Shown here one piece after another: positions 53,707 through 62,052 of a stretch of 64,000 nucleotides of DNA. Position numbers and translations under genes: made by a program. Source of the DNA: Pelagihabitans sp963760375 (GTDB lineage Bacteria > Bacteroidota > Bacteroidia > Flavobacteriales > Flavobacteriaceae); the NCBI GenBank assembly GCA_963760375.1, contig CAVXCS010000005.1:1302001-1366000 (forward strand), in the 5' to 3' direction. The notes beneath the pieces were generated by a model that saw nothing but the letters and a program-made list of their open reading frames with translations, was not told the origin of the DNA and made no database searches. Position 1 is the stretch's first letter. Each line of letters begins with the position of its first letter.

Positions 53707-54522
53707 ATGGCATTAGAATTCAAGCGCAAAATCTTCTCCATGGGCCCCCTATGGTTGTTCATTTTGATTTTTCTAAGTATCGTTTCCTGCAAACGTCTCA
53801 AGAACGAAGACATCGAGGACAAAACGGCTATGGAAGCCCCAGAGGAGGGTTTCGTGCCCATCTTCGATGGAAAAACCCTGGAAGGCTGGCTGGGAGATCC
53901 GCAATACTGGCGGGTGGAAGATGGGAATCTAGTGGGCGAAGTCACCCCGAGTACCCTGCTTAAAACCAACACTTTTATTATTTGGCAAGACGGAAAACCT
54001 TCAGATTTCGAATTAAAACTGGAGTTCCGCATTGCGGAAAAAGGCAATAGCGGGGTCAATTACCGAAGTGAGCTGGTTGACAGCATTCCCTACGCACTTC
54101 GTGGTTACCAGGCCGATATCGATGGAAGAAACACCTATACCGGTCAAAATTACGAGGAACGAAAACGCACTACACTGGCCTATCGCGGGGAGCGAGCCAT
54201 TATAAATGCACAAGCAGATCCGGAAGCACCGGGCTCGCTCGTGGCCAATATCAAAAACAATGCATGGCAAACCCGGGAAGTAATCGGGTCGTTGGGAAAT
54301 ATCGATTCCCTCAAGGCCAAGATCAATAGTGAAGACTGGAACCAATGCCGGTTGGTGGTGAAAGGTAATCGCTTGCAGCATTATATCAATGGCATTTTGA
54401 TGAGCGAAGTGATCGACAATGATACGATCAATGCGAAATCGAGCGGCTTGCTCGGACTTCAGGTGCACGTAGGGCCACCGATGCAGGTTGAATACAGAAA
54501 CATTGAATTGAAGCAACTATAA
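53707..54522 (+). CDS. DUF1080 lipoprotein (3-keto-glycoside hydrolase-type domain)
   Basis: The 271-residue protein has a lipoprotein signal (PLWLFILIFLSIVSC, lipobox IVSC); the ATG at 53740 is another start. The DUF1080 sandwich follows: FVPIFDGKTLEGWLGD, DFELKLEFRIAEKGNSGVNY and the C-terminal LGLQVHVGPPMQVEYRNIEL. DUF1080 proteins are now linked to 3-keto-disaccharide hydrolysis and carbohydrate binding in sugar-degrading bacteria. It is the first gene of a plus-strand cluster, with a second DUF1080 gene at 58088. Confidence 0.85.
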   Translation: MALEFKRKIFSMGPLWLFILIFLSIVSCKRLKNEDIEDKTAMEAPEEGFVPIFDGKTLEGWLGDPQYWRVEDGNLVGEVTPSTLLKTNTFIIWQDGKPSDFELKLEFRIAEKGNSGVNYRSELVDSIPYALRGYQADIDGRNTYTGQNYEERKRTTLAYRGERAIINAQADPEAPGSLVANIKNNAWQTREVIGSLGNIDSLKAKINSEDWNQCRLVVKGNRLQHYINGILMSEVIDNDTINAKSSGLLGLQVHVGPPMQVEYRNIELKQL

Positions 54523-54619
54523 AAAAGCAGTACCGACCCTGTTCACGATCTTTGGCCGCCGTGTTTACAAAGGAAATGGATGATGGCCCCAAATGTTTTA
54601 AGACCGATAATATCACCCT

Positions 54620-55327
54620 ATGAAGCCCATTGTACAAATATCACTCGACCTCACCAATATCGATGAGGCCCTGGAGACCGCCGCTATGGCCCTTCGGGCC
54701 GGCGTGGATTGGTTGGAGGCGGGGACGCCTTTGATCTTGGCCGAGGGGCTGCATGGCGTAAGAAAGTTGAGGGAAGCCTTCCCAGATGTACCGATCGTCG
54801 CCGATCTTAAAACCATGGACGGTGGCTATTTGGAAGCGGAAATGATGGCCAAGGCAGGGGCCACCCATGTGGTGGTGATGGCCAGGGCACATGAAGAAAC
54901 CATCAAGGTCGTCGTGCAGGCGGGGAAAGATTATGGCGTTAAGGTGATGGGCGACAATTTGGGTTGCCCCGATATGGTGGAGGGAGCGAAATGGCTTGAA
55001 GCTTTGGGCTGCGATTTTATCGTACACCATATCGGCTACGACGAAAGGCGTGGGATCGCGGCAAGGGGTTTGCCCATGCCCAGCCCATTGGACCAACTCA
55101 AGGAAATCGTTGACGCGGTAAAGGTTCCTGTGCAGGCCGTGGGCGGACTCACCTTGGAACAGGCCATACGATGCCCGGAGTTCGGTGCACCACTTGTGGT
55201 ACTGGGAGCGCCGCTGACCATTGATGCCGATGCCTTTAAAACGGCCGAGGGAGATCTGGAGAGTTCCTTGCGGCTCATTTGTAAAAAAATTCATGCCTAC
55301 GGCGATGTACCGATGAAAAACAGCTAA
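54620..55327 (+). CDS. Hexulose-6-phosphate synthase-like decarboxylase/aldolase
   Basis: The 235-residue protein is of the OMP decarboxylase fold, HPS/KGPDC type. It has EAGTPLILAEGLHGVRKLRE and the catalytic DxKxxD motif in VADLKTMDGGYLEAE, then HHIGYDERR and AVGGLTLEQAIRCP. Members make hexulose 6-phosphate from formaldehyde or decarboxylate 3-keto-gulonate 6-phosphate. The neighbours are dehydrogenases and an epimerase, so it probably acts on a 3-keto sugar acid; no kinase is in the cluster, so the substrate may be non-phosphorylated. Confidence 0.8.
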   Translation: MKPIVQISLDLTNIDEALETAAMALRAGVDWLEAGTPLILAEGLHGVRKLREAFPDVPIVADLKTMDGGYLEAEMMAKAGATHVVVMARAHEETIKVVVQAGKDYGVKVMGDNLGCPDMVEGAKWLEALGCDFIVHHIGYDERRGIAARGLPMPSPLDQLKEIVDAVKVPVQAVGGLTLEQAIRCPEFGAPLVVLGAPLTIDADAFKTAEGDLESSLRLICKKIHAYGDVPMKNS

Positions 55328-55351
55328 ATAGTCCAATTAAACAAATCAATT

Positions 55352-56377
55352 ATGGATTCGATTGCCGTTGTAAATTTTGCCCCGGAAAAAGGAAGTGTCG
55401 AAATAAGGGAAGTGGCCCAACCCCTGATCGGGGCAGATGATGTTTTATTGGAAGTCGCCAATGTCGGGGTTTGCGGAAGCGACCTACATCAATGGACTGC
55501 CGACCATAGTTGGCCTGTAAACTACCCCGTGGTGTTGGGACATGAATTCGGCGGCAATATCGTTGCACTCGGTAAGGGGGTGAACGGATGGAAGGAAGGC
55601 GACCGGGCGGTGAGCGAGACCGCCGCCGTGATCGATATCAATAGTCCGCTGTCAAGACAAGGACTTTATAATCTGGACCCTTCGAGAAAAGGCTTTGGTT
55701 ATGGTGTGAATGGGGCAATGACCCGTTTTGTTCGGGTACCGGCCCGCTGTTTGCATCGGGTGCCGGAAAACCTGCCTTTTGAACAGGCCTGCTTGACCGA
55801 ACCTTGTTCCGTGGCCTACAATGCGGTGGTCATGAATTCACGAATAAAACCGGGAGACCGGGTATTGGTGATCGGGCCCGGCACCATCGGTATTTTGTGT
55901 GCGGCCATGGCCCGCTTATGCGGGGCCGATGTGGCCATCGTCGGCCTGGAAGCCGACAAGAAGCGCTTACAGATCGCCAAGCAATATGGCTGTGAGGCCA
56001 TCATTGGCGATGCAACGGCATGGGCCATTGCGCAGGATGGACTCGGGGCCGACTGTGTGATCGATGCCGCCGGGGTGAGCCAAACCTTAAAAAATGCACT
56101 GCAATGGGTTAGGCCAAAAGGCCATATTACCAAGGTAGGTTGGGGCCCTACGCCATTGAATTTTTCCTTGGACCCCCTAGTGCAGAAGAACGTTACCTTG
56201 CAGGGCAGTTTTAGCCATAATTGGCCCATTTGGGAAAAGGTGCTGCATTTAATGGGCAGTGGAAAACTGGATGTAAAACCCATTATTGGAGGTGTTTGGG
56301 CCCTTGAAGACTGGCATGAGGCCTTCGAACAAATGCACTCCGGAAAAGTCGTCAAAAGTGTACTTAAACCCAATTGA
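55352..56377 (+). CDS. Zinc-type medium-chain dehydrogenase lacking the structural zinc loop
   Basis: The 341-residue protein has the catalytic zinc site (VGVCGSDLHQWTADHSWPVN, VVLGHEFGGNIVALGKGVNG) and Rossmann motif (VLVIGPGTIGILCAAMARLC). The loop that usually holds four structural-zinc cysteines is replaced by NSPLSRQGLYNLDPSRKGFG, without Cys. It resembles sorbitol/threonine-type dehydrogenases and should oxidise a polyol or sugar acid with NAD(P). It follows the HPS-like gene by 24 bases and precedes the SDR gene by 6. Confidence 0.85.
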   Translation: MDSIAVVNFAPEKGSVEIREVAQPLIGADDVLLEVANVGVCGSDLHQWTADHSWPVNYPVVLGHEFGGNIVALGKGVNGWKEGDRAVSETAAVIDINSPLSRQGLYNLDPSRKGFGYGVNGAMTRFVRVPARCLHRVPENLPFEQACLTEPCSVAYNAVVMNSRIKPGDRVLVIGPGTIGILCAAMARLCGADVAIVGLEADKKRLQIAKQYGCEAIIGDATAWAIAQDGLGADCVIDAAGVSQTLKNALQWVRPKGHITKVGWGPTPLNFSLDPLVQKNVTLQGSFSHNWPIWEKVLHLMGSGKLDVKPIIGGVWALEDWHEAFEQMHSGKVVKSVLKPN

Positions 56378-56383
56378 TCAGCC

Positions 56384-57160
56384 ATGCGATTAAAGAATAA
56401 GGTTATTTTGGTGACGGGTGCCTATACCGGGATTGGAAATGCCATCGCCCAAGCTTGTGTGAACGAAGGAGCCAAAGTAGTGGCCAACGGCCTTCAAGAA
56501 GATTTGGAGGAGAAAGTGGTGGCACAATTGGGCGTCAAAAATGCGGTTCATGTCACCATGGATATAACGGATGCGAAAGCACCGCAAATATTGATGGCCA
56601 CTGCCCTTGACACTTTCGGCAAATTGGATGCCGTGGTAAACAATGCCGCCATCGTTGCCTCTTCGAACATTATCAATACGACAATGGCATTTTTTGAACG
56701 GATGTTGGCGGTCAATACCCTCGCTCCCTTTGCCATCATCCAGGCCGCCCTACCCCATTTAACGAAAACCAAGGGATGTGTGGTGAACATCGGCTCGATC
56801 AATTCATGGAGCGGGGAACCCAATCTTTTGCCCTACAGCATATCAAAAGGGGCCTTGATGACCATGAGCCGAAATCTTGGCGACAGTCTTTTCCGGGATT
56901 ACGGCGTAAGGGTGAACCAGATCAATCCAGGCTGGGTATTGACGGAAAATGAAAAAATCAACCAGCGACAACAAGGGATGGATGACGATTGGTTCAAAAC
57001 CTTGCCTCCCTTATTTTCCCCAGCCCATCGCCTGTTCGCTCCCGAAGAAATTGCCGAAGCCGCCGTTTACCTTCTTTCCGATGCTTGTGGCCCCCTCAGC
57101 GGCCAAGTGTTGGAATTGGAACAGTACCCGATGATCGGACGTAACCCACCTAAAAAGTAA
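56384..57160 (+). CDS. Short-chain dehydrogenase/reductase
   Basis: The 258-residue protein has the classical SDR layout. VTGAYTGIGNAIAQACVNEG is the cofactor motif with Y in place of the usual S or G; NNAAIVA follows, then catalytic Ser in VNIGSINSWSG and YSISKGALMTMSRNL with Tyr and Lys. It interconverts an alcohol and ketone of a sugar derivative. It is part of the 54.6-58.1 kb unit, flanked by 6 and 17 bases, and presumably acts in the same route as its neighbours. Confidence 0.9.
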   Translation: MRLKNKVILVTGAYTGIGNAIAQACVNEGAKVVANGLQEDLEEKVVAQLGVKNAVHVTMDITDAKAPQILMATALDTFGKLDAVVNNAAIVASSNIINTTMAFFERMLAVNTLAPFAIIQAALPHLTKTKGCVVNIGSINSWSGEPNLLPYSISKGALMTMSRNLGDSLFRDYGVRVNQINPGWVLTENEKINQRQQGMDDDWFKTLPPLFSPAHRLFAPEEIAEAAVYLLSDACGPLSGQVLELEQYPMIGRNPPKK

Positions 57161-57177
57161 CCTCGCAAATTAAAATT

Positions 57178-58065
57178 ATGCCAAGACTAGCGGTATTTCC
57201 AAAAGCTTTTATGCAGGCCCTCTGCAAAGATGGCAGCATGAAGGTTTCCGAATGGATCGAACTGGCAGGAAAACTGCCGGTAGACGGACTTGAATGGTAT
57301 GCAGGATTTTTGGAAATGCGCGATAGATCGAACTGGGACCTTTTTCGCCAGCAGGTGGAAGATAGGGGCAAAACGATTCCCATGATGTGCTGTTCGCCAG
57401 ATTTTACCCACCCTGATGCTGCCTTTCGACGCAGGGAAATCGAGAAACAAAAGCAATGGATACATATGACGCATGTCTTGGGCGGGACCTATTGCAGGGT
57501 GCTGTCTGGCCAAAGGCGCCCCGGACTGACTTTGGACCAAGGACTTGATTTTGCCGTGGAAGGTATTGAAGCCTGTTTGCCTTATGCCCAAGAGTTGGGA
57601 ATTACCCTGATTTTGGAAAACCATTATAAGGACGATTTTTGGGAATACCCCGAATTCGCCCAAAAAATGGATGTGTTCTGCGCTTTGGTCAGCCGTATCC
57701 AGCATCCCAATTTCGGTGTAAATTACGATCCCAGCAATACTTTTTTGGCAGGGGAAGACCCATTGGAACTGCTTTACAAGGTCTCATCACGCGTGGTGAC
57801 CATGCATGCCAGCGACCGTTATCTTATCGAAGGCACTATTGAAGATTTGCGGAAGGAAGAAAGCGGAGCCCTGGGTTATGCCAAACGACTGAAACATGGG
57901 GAAATCGGTAAAGGTCTGAACGATTATGATGCGATATTCGCCGAGCTCAAACGTGTAGGTTTTGATGGCTGGATCAGCATAGAGGACGGTGTTGACGGTA
58001 TGGATCAGTTAGAACGTAGCGTTGCTTTTTTAGGGGAGAAAATAAGGAAATATTGGCCCTCTTAG
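57178..58065 (+). CDS. Cytoplasmic sugar isomerase/epimerase TIM-barrel protein
   Basis: The 295-residue protein has the xylose-isomerase-like TIM barrel: KLPVDGLEWYAGFLEMRDRS, LGITLILENHYKDDFWEYPE, FGVNYDPSNTFLAGEDPLEL, VVTMHASDRYL and GWISIEDGVDGM, with His/Glu/Asp metal ligands. Lacking a signal peptide, it acts inside the cell. It is last on the plus strand of the sugar cluster. An epimerase of the UlaE/Dae type fits the HPS-like gene at the head. It converges with the second DUF1080 gene. Confidence 0.85.
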   Translation: MPRLAVFPKAFMQALCKDGSMKVSEWIELAGKLPVDGLEWYAGFLEMRDRSNWDLFRQQVEDRGKTIPMMCCSPDFTHPDAAFRRREIEKQKQWIHMTHVLGGTYCRVLSGQRRPGLTLDQGLDFAVEGIEACLPYAQELGITLILENHYKDDFWEYPEFAQKMDVFCALVSRIQHPNFGVNYDPSNTFLAGEDPLELLYKVSSRVVTMHASDRYLIEGTIEDLRKEESGALGYAKRLKHGEIGKGLNDYDAIFAELKRVGFDGWISIEDGVDGMDQLERSVAFLGEKIRKYWPS

Positions 58066-58087
58066 GGCAACGGAAAAACAGCTTCAA

Positions 58088-58798
58088 TTACTTACCATCA
58101 GCACTCAGTGAAGTAATCGGCGTCAACAAAAGCTTGCGAAACTCAACTTCCGAACCTTCCGCCTGAACGGCTATCTGCCCACTTAGGGCCGTTGCCTCAT
58201 ACCCATAATTCACCAGGTCTCCATTGACCCAAACCTTTATTTGATTTTTGAGGCATTCCACAACCATGCGATTCCATTGTCCCAAGGGTTTTTCAGAGCC
58301 ATCGGTCAAGTTTTTGATGCGCCTTTCCTTGCCTTCCGTAATGCCCCAGTCGGCTTTTGGCCCCCTTCTTTTCTCCATGTTATCGGTGGTGATATTCTGT
58401 ACGATGCACCAAAAATCGCCTGCGTTTTCGTGCATCATCTGTACTTCGATCGATTTAGGAAACATTTTATAAAGTGCCCTCGGGGTAGAGGCATGTACCA
58501 ATACACCACAGTTACCGGGTTCCCCGGCAAACCTGTATTCAATTTCAAGTCGATAGTCTTGGTATTGGGCATCCGTAATCAAATGGCCCTGGGGCGTTCC
58601 CAAACTTACCAGCATGCCATCCCTAATGATAAATGGATTGATGGTTCCTGGAATACTGTCCATCTCAGGTACATCCACATGCCAACCATCCAGGTTTTTT
58701 CCGTTGAATAGGTTGATCGTTTCCGCTTGTTGATTGCATCCAACCAATGCGATAAAGGCAGCAAAAATGCACAGTAAACTGACGTAAGGCGTGTTCAT
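58088..58798 (-). CDS. DUF1080 lipoprotein, second member
   Basis: From the ATG at 58798 the protein has 236 residues with lipobox ALVGC (LLCIFAAFIALVGC). The DUF1080 core is INLFNGKNLDGWHVD, GTPQGHLITDAQYQDYRLEI, GNCGVLVHASTPRA and the C-terminal GQIAVQAEGSEVEFRKLLLT. It is the second envelope 3-keto-glycoside hydrolase-type protein of the cluster, on the opposite strand. It shares the domain but not high identity with the one at 53707. Confidence 0.85.
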   Translation of the reverse strand: MNTPYVSLLCIFAAFIALVGCNQQAETINLFNGKNLDGWHVDVPEMDSIPGTINPFIIRDGMLVSLGTPQGHLITDAQYQDYRLEIEYRFAGEPGNCGVLVHASTPRALYKMFPKSIEVQMMHENAGDFWCIVQNITTDNMEKRRGPKADWGITEGKERRIKNLTDGSEKPLGQWNRMVVECLKNQIKVWVNGDLVNYGYEATALSGQIAVQAEGSEVEFRKLLLTPITSLSADGK

Positions 58799-59010
58799 GT
58801 TCGATGAATTGAAGGTTCCCCTCGAAGATATCATTTTATTGCCAAAAATCGGAGACGACCCAAACTAAATAACAAGGGATGGAAGATGTTCAACCGGAGG
58901 AATCGATTGATGAAGATTTGGGATGCCTGACATCATATTGAAAAACTGGCGATAATGTGCGGAACAGGAATTAATGTTTGGACCTGGTGTCGAAAACTTC
59001 CTGTCCTGGA

Positions 59011-59466
59011 TTATATTCTCTTCACCTTAACGGCGTTCATACCGCGATTTCCCTTTTCCAGTTCGAAGCTCACCTTGTCGTTTTCTTCTATGCTATCGAT
59101 CAAGCCACTCACATGGGTGAAGTATTTTTCGTTGTTTTCGCTGTCGATGATGAACCCGAAACCCTTGGAGTGGTCAAAGAACGATACTTTGCCATTGCGA
59201 ATGGGATCGAAAGGCTCTACATCGCCTTCTTCCTTTTTGGGGATGCCCAACACGATACTTTCAGCATCGACCTTTATTTTTTTGCTGGGATCCGGCGGGG
59301 TATCGGTTAAATTGCCATCATGGTCGACATAGGCGAATTGAATTCCACCACCACTTGCCTTGGCTTCAGCCTTTCGTGCGATTTTTTTCTTTTCCTTTTC
59401 TTCCCGTTTCTTGCGTCTTTGCTTTTCCTTTTCGGTTTTGTTATAAGTCTGTTGTGATTTTGCCAT
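59011..59466 (-). CDS. Cold-shock-domain protein with basic N-terminal extension
   Basis: The 151-residue protein has a strongly basic, lysine-rich first 45 residues, a short linker and a C-terminal cold-shock domain (NGKVSFFDHSKGFGFIIDSE, YFTHVSGLIDSIEENDKVSF). The RNA-binding RNP motifs are GFGFI and FTHVS. It binds single-stranded nucleic acid in the cytoplasm. This layout is found in many Bacteroidota. A structured leader may lie upstream (59542-59656). Confidence 0.9.
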   Translation of the reverse strand: MAKSQQTYNKTEKEKQRRKKREEKEKKKIARKAEAKASGGGIQFAYVDHDGNLTDTPPDPSKKIKVDAESIVLGIPKKEEGDVEPFDPIRNGKVSFFDHSKGFGFIIDSENNEKYFTHVSGLIDSIEENDKVSFELEKGNRGMNAVKVKRI

Positions 59467-59541
59467 TCGTTTTTTTAATGCTTTTAAGTGATGTTAAAGC
59501 AGCATTGAAACCTACTGTACGAATGAATGGAAAAGAAAAAT

Positions 59542-59656
59542 GTAAACCGGGTTTACGTAATATTTAGCCAGAGCGATCGCAGTAAAGCACCAAGGATATA
59601 GCTTTAATCGTTTACGAAGATAAGACTTCCGTCTTAATTTTCAAGGTGCTTTTTTT
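59542..59656. other. Structured region between cold-shock gene and methyltransferase gene
   Basis: The region contains GTAAACC-GGTTTAC (59542), AAGAC-TTCC-GTCTT (59632) and outer arms AAAGCACC (59584) / GGTGCTTT (59645) followed by seven T on the plus strand. It may be the leader of the cold-shock mRNA on the minus strand or the terminator of a plus-strand small RNA. No plus-strand gene is nearby. Confidence 0.4.
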
Positions 59657-59718
59657 GTATTCTGCCGGAATAGTGACCATAATTCATCAAAAAAGCAATT
59701 TTTTGACCGTTTTGACCC

Positions 59719-60384
59719 TCATCGATATCCGGAGTTTTTAGGTACTCCTACCAGCACCCACATCTGTTTTCCAAGTTCATGGTTCCAAGTCCCGAAATCG
59801 AGGTTTTCCTTGACCACCTCAAAGCCGCTTTGCCGCAGTTCCCCTTTTACGAATTCCGCTGACAAGGTATGGGATGCCGCCTGTGCTTCCCTGTCCTTCC
59901 CTTTGGCAAAATCCTTTAATTTTTCCAAAATGAGTAGGCGCCCCCCTGGTTTCAGCGACTTTTTGATAAGGGACAAGACCCTTTCGTAATCTTCAATTTC
60001 ATGGTAGGTATCTATCAGGAAGACTGCATCCAGTTGACCTAGCGGAAGTTTGGGGTCATCCCCATCGCCCAAAACCACGGTGACATTGCCAACATTTTTT
60101 TCTATTAATCGCTGATTGAGCCTGTCCAATCGGGATTGGAGCACGTCAACGGCATATACTTTGCCATTGGGGCCCACTTTTTTCGTCAAATGGAAGGTAA
60201 GATAGCCTTCATGGCATCCCACGTCGGCCACACGGTCGCCATCAACCACTTCGGCCATTTCCATAAGGTCGGGCACCTTCATCCATTGATCCCTGTCTTT
60301 CCAATCCGATGTGGTATATTGTGAAATTAATGGATTGTAGATTAAAAAACTCAAAAACAAAATGAATATCTTACCTAATCGCAT
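59719..60384 (-). CDS. Exported SAM-dependent methyltransferase
   Basis: From the ATG at 60384 the protein has 221 residues with a signal peptide (MRLGKIFILFLSFLIYNPLI, then SQ). The Rossmann core reads VADVGCHEGYLTFHLTKKVG, VLGDGDDPKLPLGQLDAVFL and PGGRLLILEKLKDF. It is a class I methyltransferase of unknown substrate, probably in the periplasm. It is divergent from the DoxX-like gene at 60465. Confidence 0.8.
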   Translation of the reverse strand: MRLGKIFILFLSFLIYNPLISQYTTSDWKDRDQWMKVPDLMEMAEVVDGDRVADVGCHEGYLTFHLTKKVGPNGKVYAVDVLQSRLDRLNQRLIEKNVGNVTVVLGDGDDPKLPLGQLDAVFLIDTYHEIEDYERVLSLIKKSLKPGGRLLILEKLKDFAKGKDREAQAASHTLSAEFVKGELRQSGFEVVKENLDFGTWNHELGKQMWVLVGVPKNSGYR

Positions 60385-60424
60385 TGACCTAAGATACAGC
60401 CAATTTTCAATGATCACAATAGAC

Positions 60425-60432
60425 TATCTTTG
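60425..60432 (+). promoter_or_regulatory. Candidate -7 promoter element
   Basis: TATCTTTG is a good Bacteroidota -7 element, 33 bases before the GTG start of the DoxX-like gene at 60465. No clear -33 TTTG at 19-21 bases. Confidence 0.4.
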
Positions 60433-60464
60433 AAAATCAATAGGCTTAAGGTAAAAACCAACTT

Positions 60465-60821
60465 GTGAACTTACTAGATGTATCGACCCTTTTATGCGGA
60501 TTTTCCTTTGCCTACTTTGGGTTCAGCTGTTTGAAATCAAAACATATGCGGTCTGAATTTACCAGATATGGCCTGGCCGGCAAGCGCGTTCTGGTGGGCT
60601 ACCTGCAGATTTTGGGTGGGATTGGACTTTTATCGGGCTGGCTCTTCTCCCCAGTTTTGGGTAGCTTGGCCTCCCTCGGGCTTTTCCTATTAATGATCAT
60701 GGGATTCGGGCTAAGGATGAAGATCAGGGATGGGTTTTGGGCCTCGCTTCCGTCCTTGCTCTATGCGGTATTGAGTGGCGGACTGTTTTGGGCCTATTTG
60801 ATGCTGACCATTAAAGCCTAA
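60465..60821 (+). CDS. DoxX-like membrane protein (GTG start)
   Basis: The 118-residue protein uses a GTG start at 60465 and has four hydrophobic helices of the DoxX-like type (TLLCGFSFAYFGFSCLKSKH, LVGYLQILGGIGLLSGWLFS, LLYAVLSGGLFWAYLMLTIK). The family is of uncertain function, linked to thiosulfate or redox metabolism in some archaea. It overlaps the convergent DoxX-like gene by 4 bases. Confidence 0.8.
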   Translation: MNLLDVSTLLCGFSFAYFGFSCLKSKHMRSEFTRYGLAGKRVLVGYLQILGGIGLLSGWLFSPVLGSLASLGLFLLMIMGFGLRMKIRDGFWASLPSLLYAVLSGGLFWAYLMLTIKA

Positions 60822-61198
60822 ATGGGTAAGAATTTGTCATGGAAAGCGATGACAAGGCACATGGTCAGAAATAACAGCGCCGGGAATGACTTCTTTAAGG
60901 GATCCTTTATTTTGAGATGCATGGCGACAGACCCCAACAAAAGGGCCGCCAAGCCCAAGGCCGCAGGCTGTCGGAGCATGGGATACCATATTGCGGACAA
61001 TAGCAATAAAGCCAATGCTACCTTCAGCGTGCCCACCAAATAGCACATCCAAACCGGGAGTCCGTATGCCTGAAATTCCTCTATGATGGTCTTGGCATTA
61101 CCACCGCGCCAGGGAGTACTTTTCTTGTTTTGGACCAACCAAACATTTAATATACTGATCGAGACGATTATCTGAAGCGCTATAATAAAGTAGTTCAT
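60818..61198 (-). CDS. DoxX-like membrane protein
   Basis: The 126-residue protein has four membrane helices (LQIIVSISILNVWLVQNKKS, LVGTLKVALALLLLSAIWYP, LGLAALLLGSVAMHLKIKD). It is of the DoxX-like family and shares the K-VAL-LLS and MH-KIKDP-KKS-PA features typical for flavobacterial members. It is convergent with, and overlaps by 4 bases, the related gene at 60465, so they probably diverged after duplication, although alignment would be needed. Confidence 0.8.
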   Translation of the reverse strand: MNYFIIALQIIVSISILNVWLVQNKKSTPWRGGNAKTIIEEFQAYGLPVWMCYLVGTLKVALALLLLSAIWYPMLRQPAALGLAALLLGSVAMHLKIKDPLKKSFPALLFLTMCLVIAFHDKFLPI

Positions 61199-61393
61199 AT
61201 TGCCTTATCTTTTGATTATTGAGAACAATGTACAGAAAATTTCTTTGTCAAACTATAGGTTTTGCTAAATCACCTGTGAAGTGGGCCATCATTGCTGCCA
61301 AATAATCATTAATGGGGTCTTTTAGCCTCTTTTAGGGCATTTCCGACGTTTTTTAATGGTAAACAGAGCCGCAAATTGTTATCTTCAGCCCAA

Positions 61394-62008
61394 ATGCACT
61401 ACACCATTATGATCCAGAAAACGACCTTGCTACTGATATTCATGTTCCTACAAGTTGGCGCTCAGCAAAGGCCGATAAAGATCGTCACAGAGGATCTCCC
61501 GAATCGCCTGGCTTTCTATGCGGTGAACGAAAATGAAAAGGACTACGACGTGACATTCAGCATTACGGGCACCAATTTTCGCCAAAGTCAAGGCAGGCCT
61601 CGCCTTATCAGGGTTCCGGCCGCCTCAAAAGTGCAGCTAAAGACCATTATTCTCATGAGGGGGAAGAAGCCAACCTATCAACACGATCTAGTGGTGAACG
61701 ATAGCCTATCGCACCGTGCCTTAAAAGTTCCCGCCGAGCGCGTGAAAATACCACCCAAAAAGTCCATTACCATTTACATCACCGAGGGCTGTGTGGGATG
61801 CGATAGCATTGTTCAGCCTTTGGAACAAAGCTATTATCAGTACAAAGCCTTTAGATTAAGTGAACATCCTGAAATCAAGGACCAATTGGGCAGTGCATTT
61901 TCGACCCCTCTTGATTCCATTGTGCGACCGATCGTAAATCTGGGGGGAAGGCTTTACACTACTTTTGAGAATTATGGCCAATTGATCGATGAAGTCAATA
62001 AAGATTGA
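61394..62008 (+). CDS. Exported protein with C-terminal thioredoxin-like domain
   Basis: The ATG at 61394 gives 204 residues; 61409 is equally plausible and gives a cleaner signal peptide (MIQKTTLLLIFMFLQVGAQ). A TATCTTC at 61380 may be the -7 element. The first half is beta-rich. The second contains TIYITEGCVGCDSIVQPLEQ, with a CVGC motif at a glutaredoxin-like position, and PIVNLGGRLYTTFENYGQLI as the later part of the fold. A periplasmic disulfide or redox role is inferred. It is convergent with the DMT transporter gene. Confidence 0.75.
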   Translation: MHYTIMIQKTTLLLIFMFLQVGAQQRPIKIVTEDLPNRLAFYAVNENEKDYDVTFSITGTNFRQSQGRPRLIRVPAASKVQLKTIILMRGKKPTYQHDLVVNDSLSHRALKVPAERVKIPPKKSITIYITEGCVGCDSIVQPLEQSYYQYKAFRLSEHPEIKDQLGSAFSTPLDSIVRPIVNLGGRLYTTFENYGQLIDEVNKD

Positions 62009-62052
62009 GGGTTCCCTCCCATTCCATGACCCATTGACTTTTTGCACAGATG

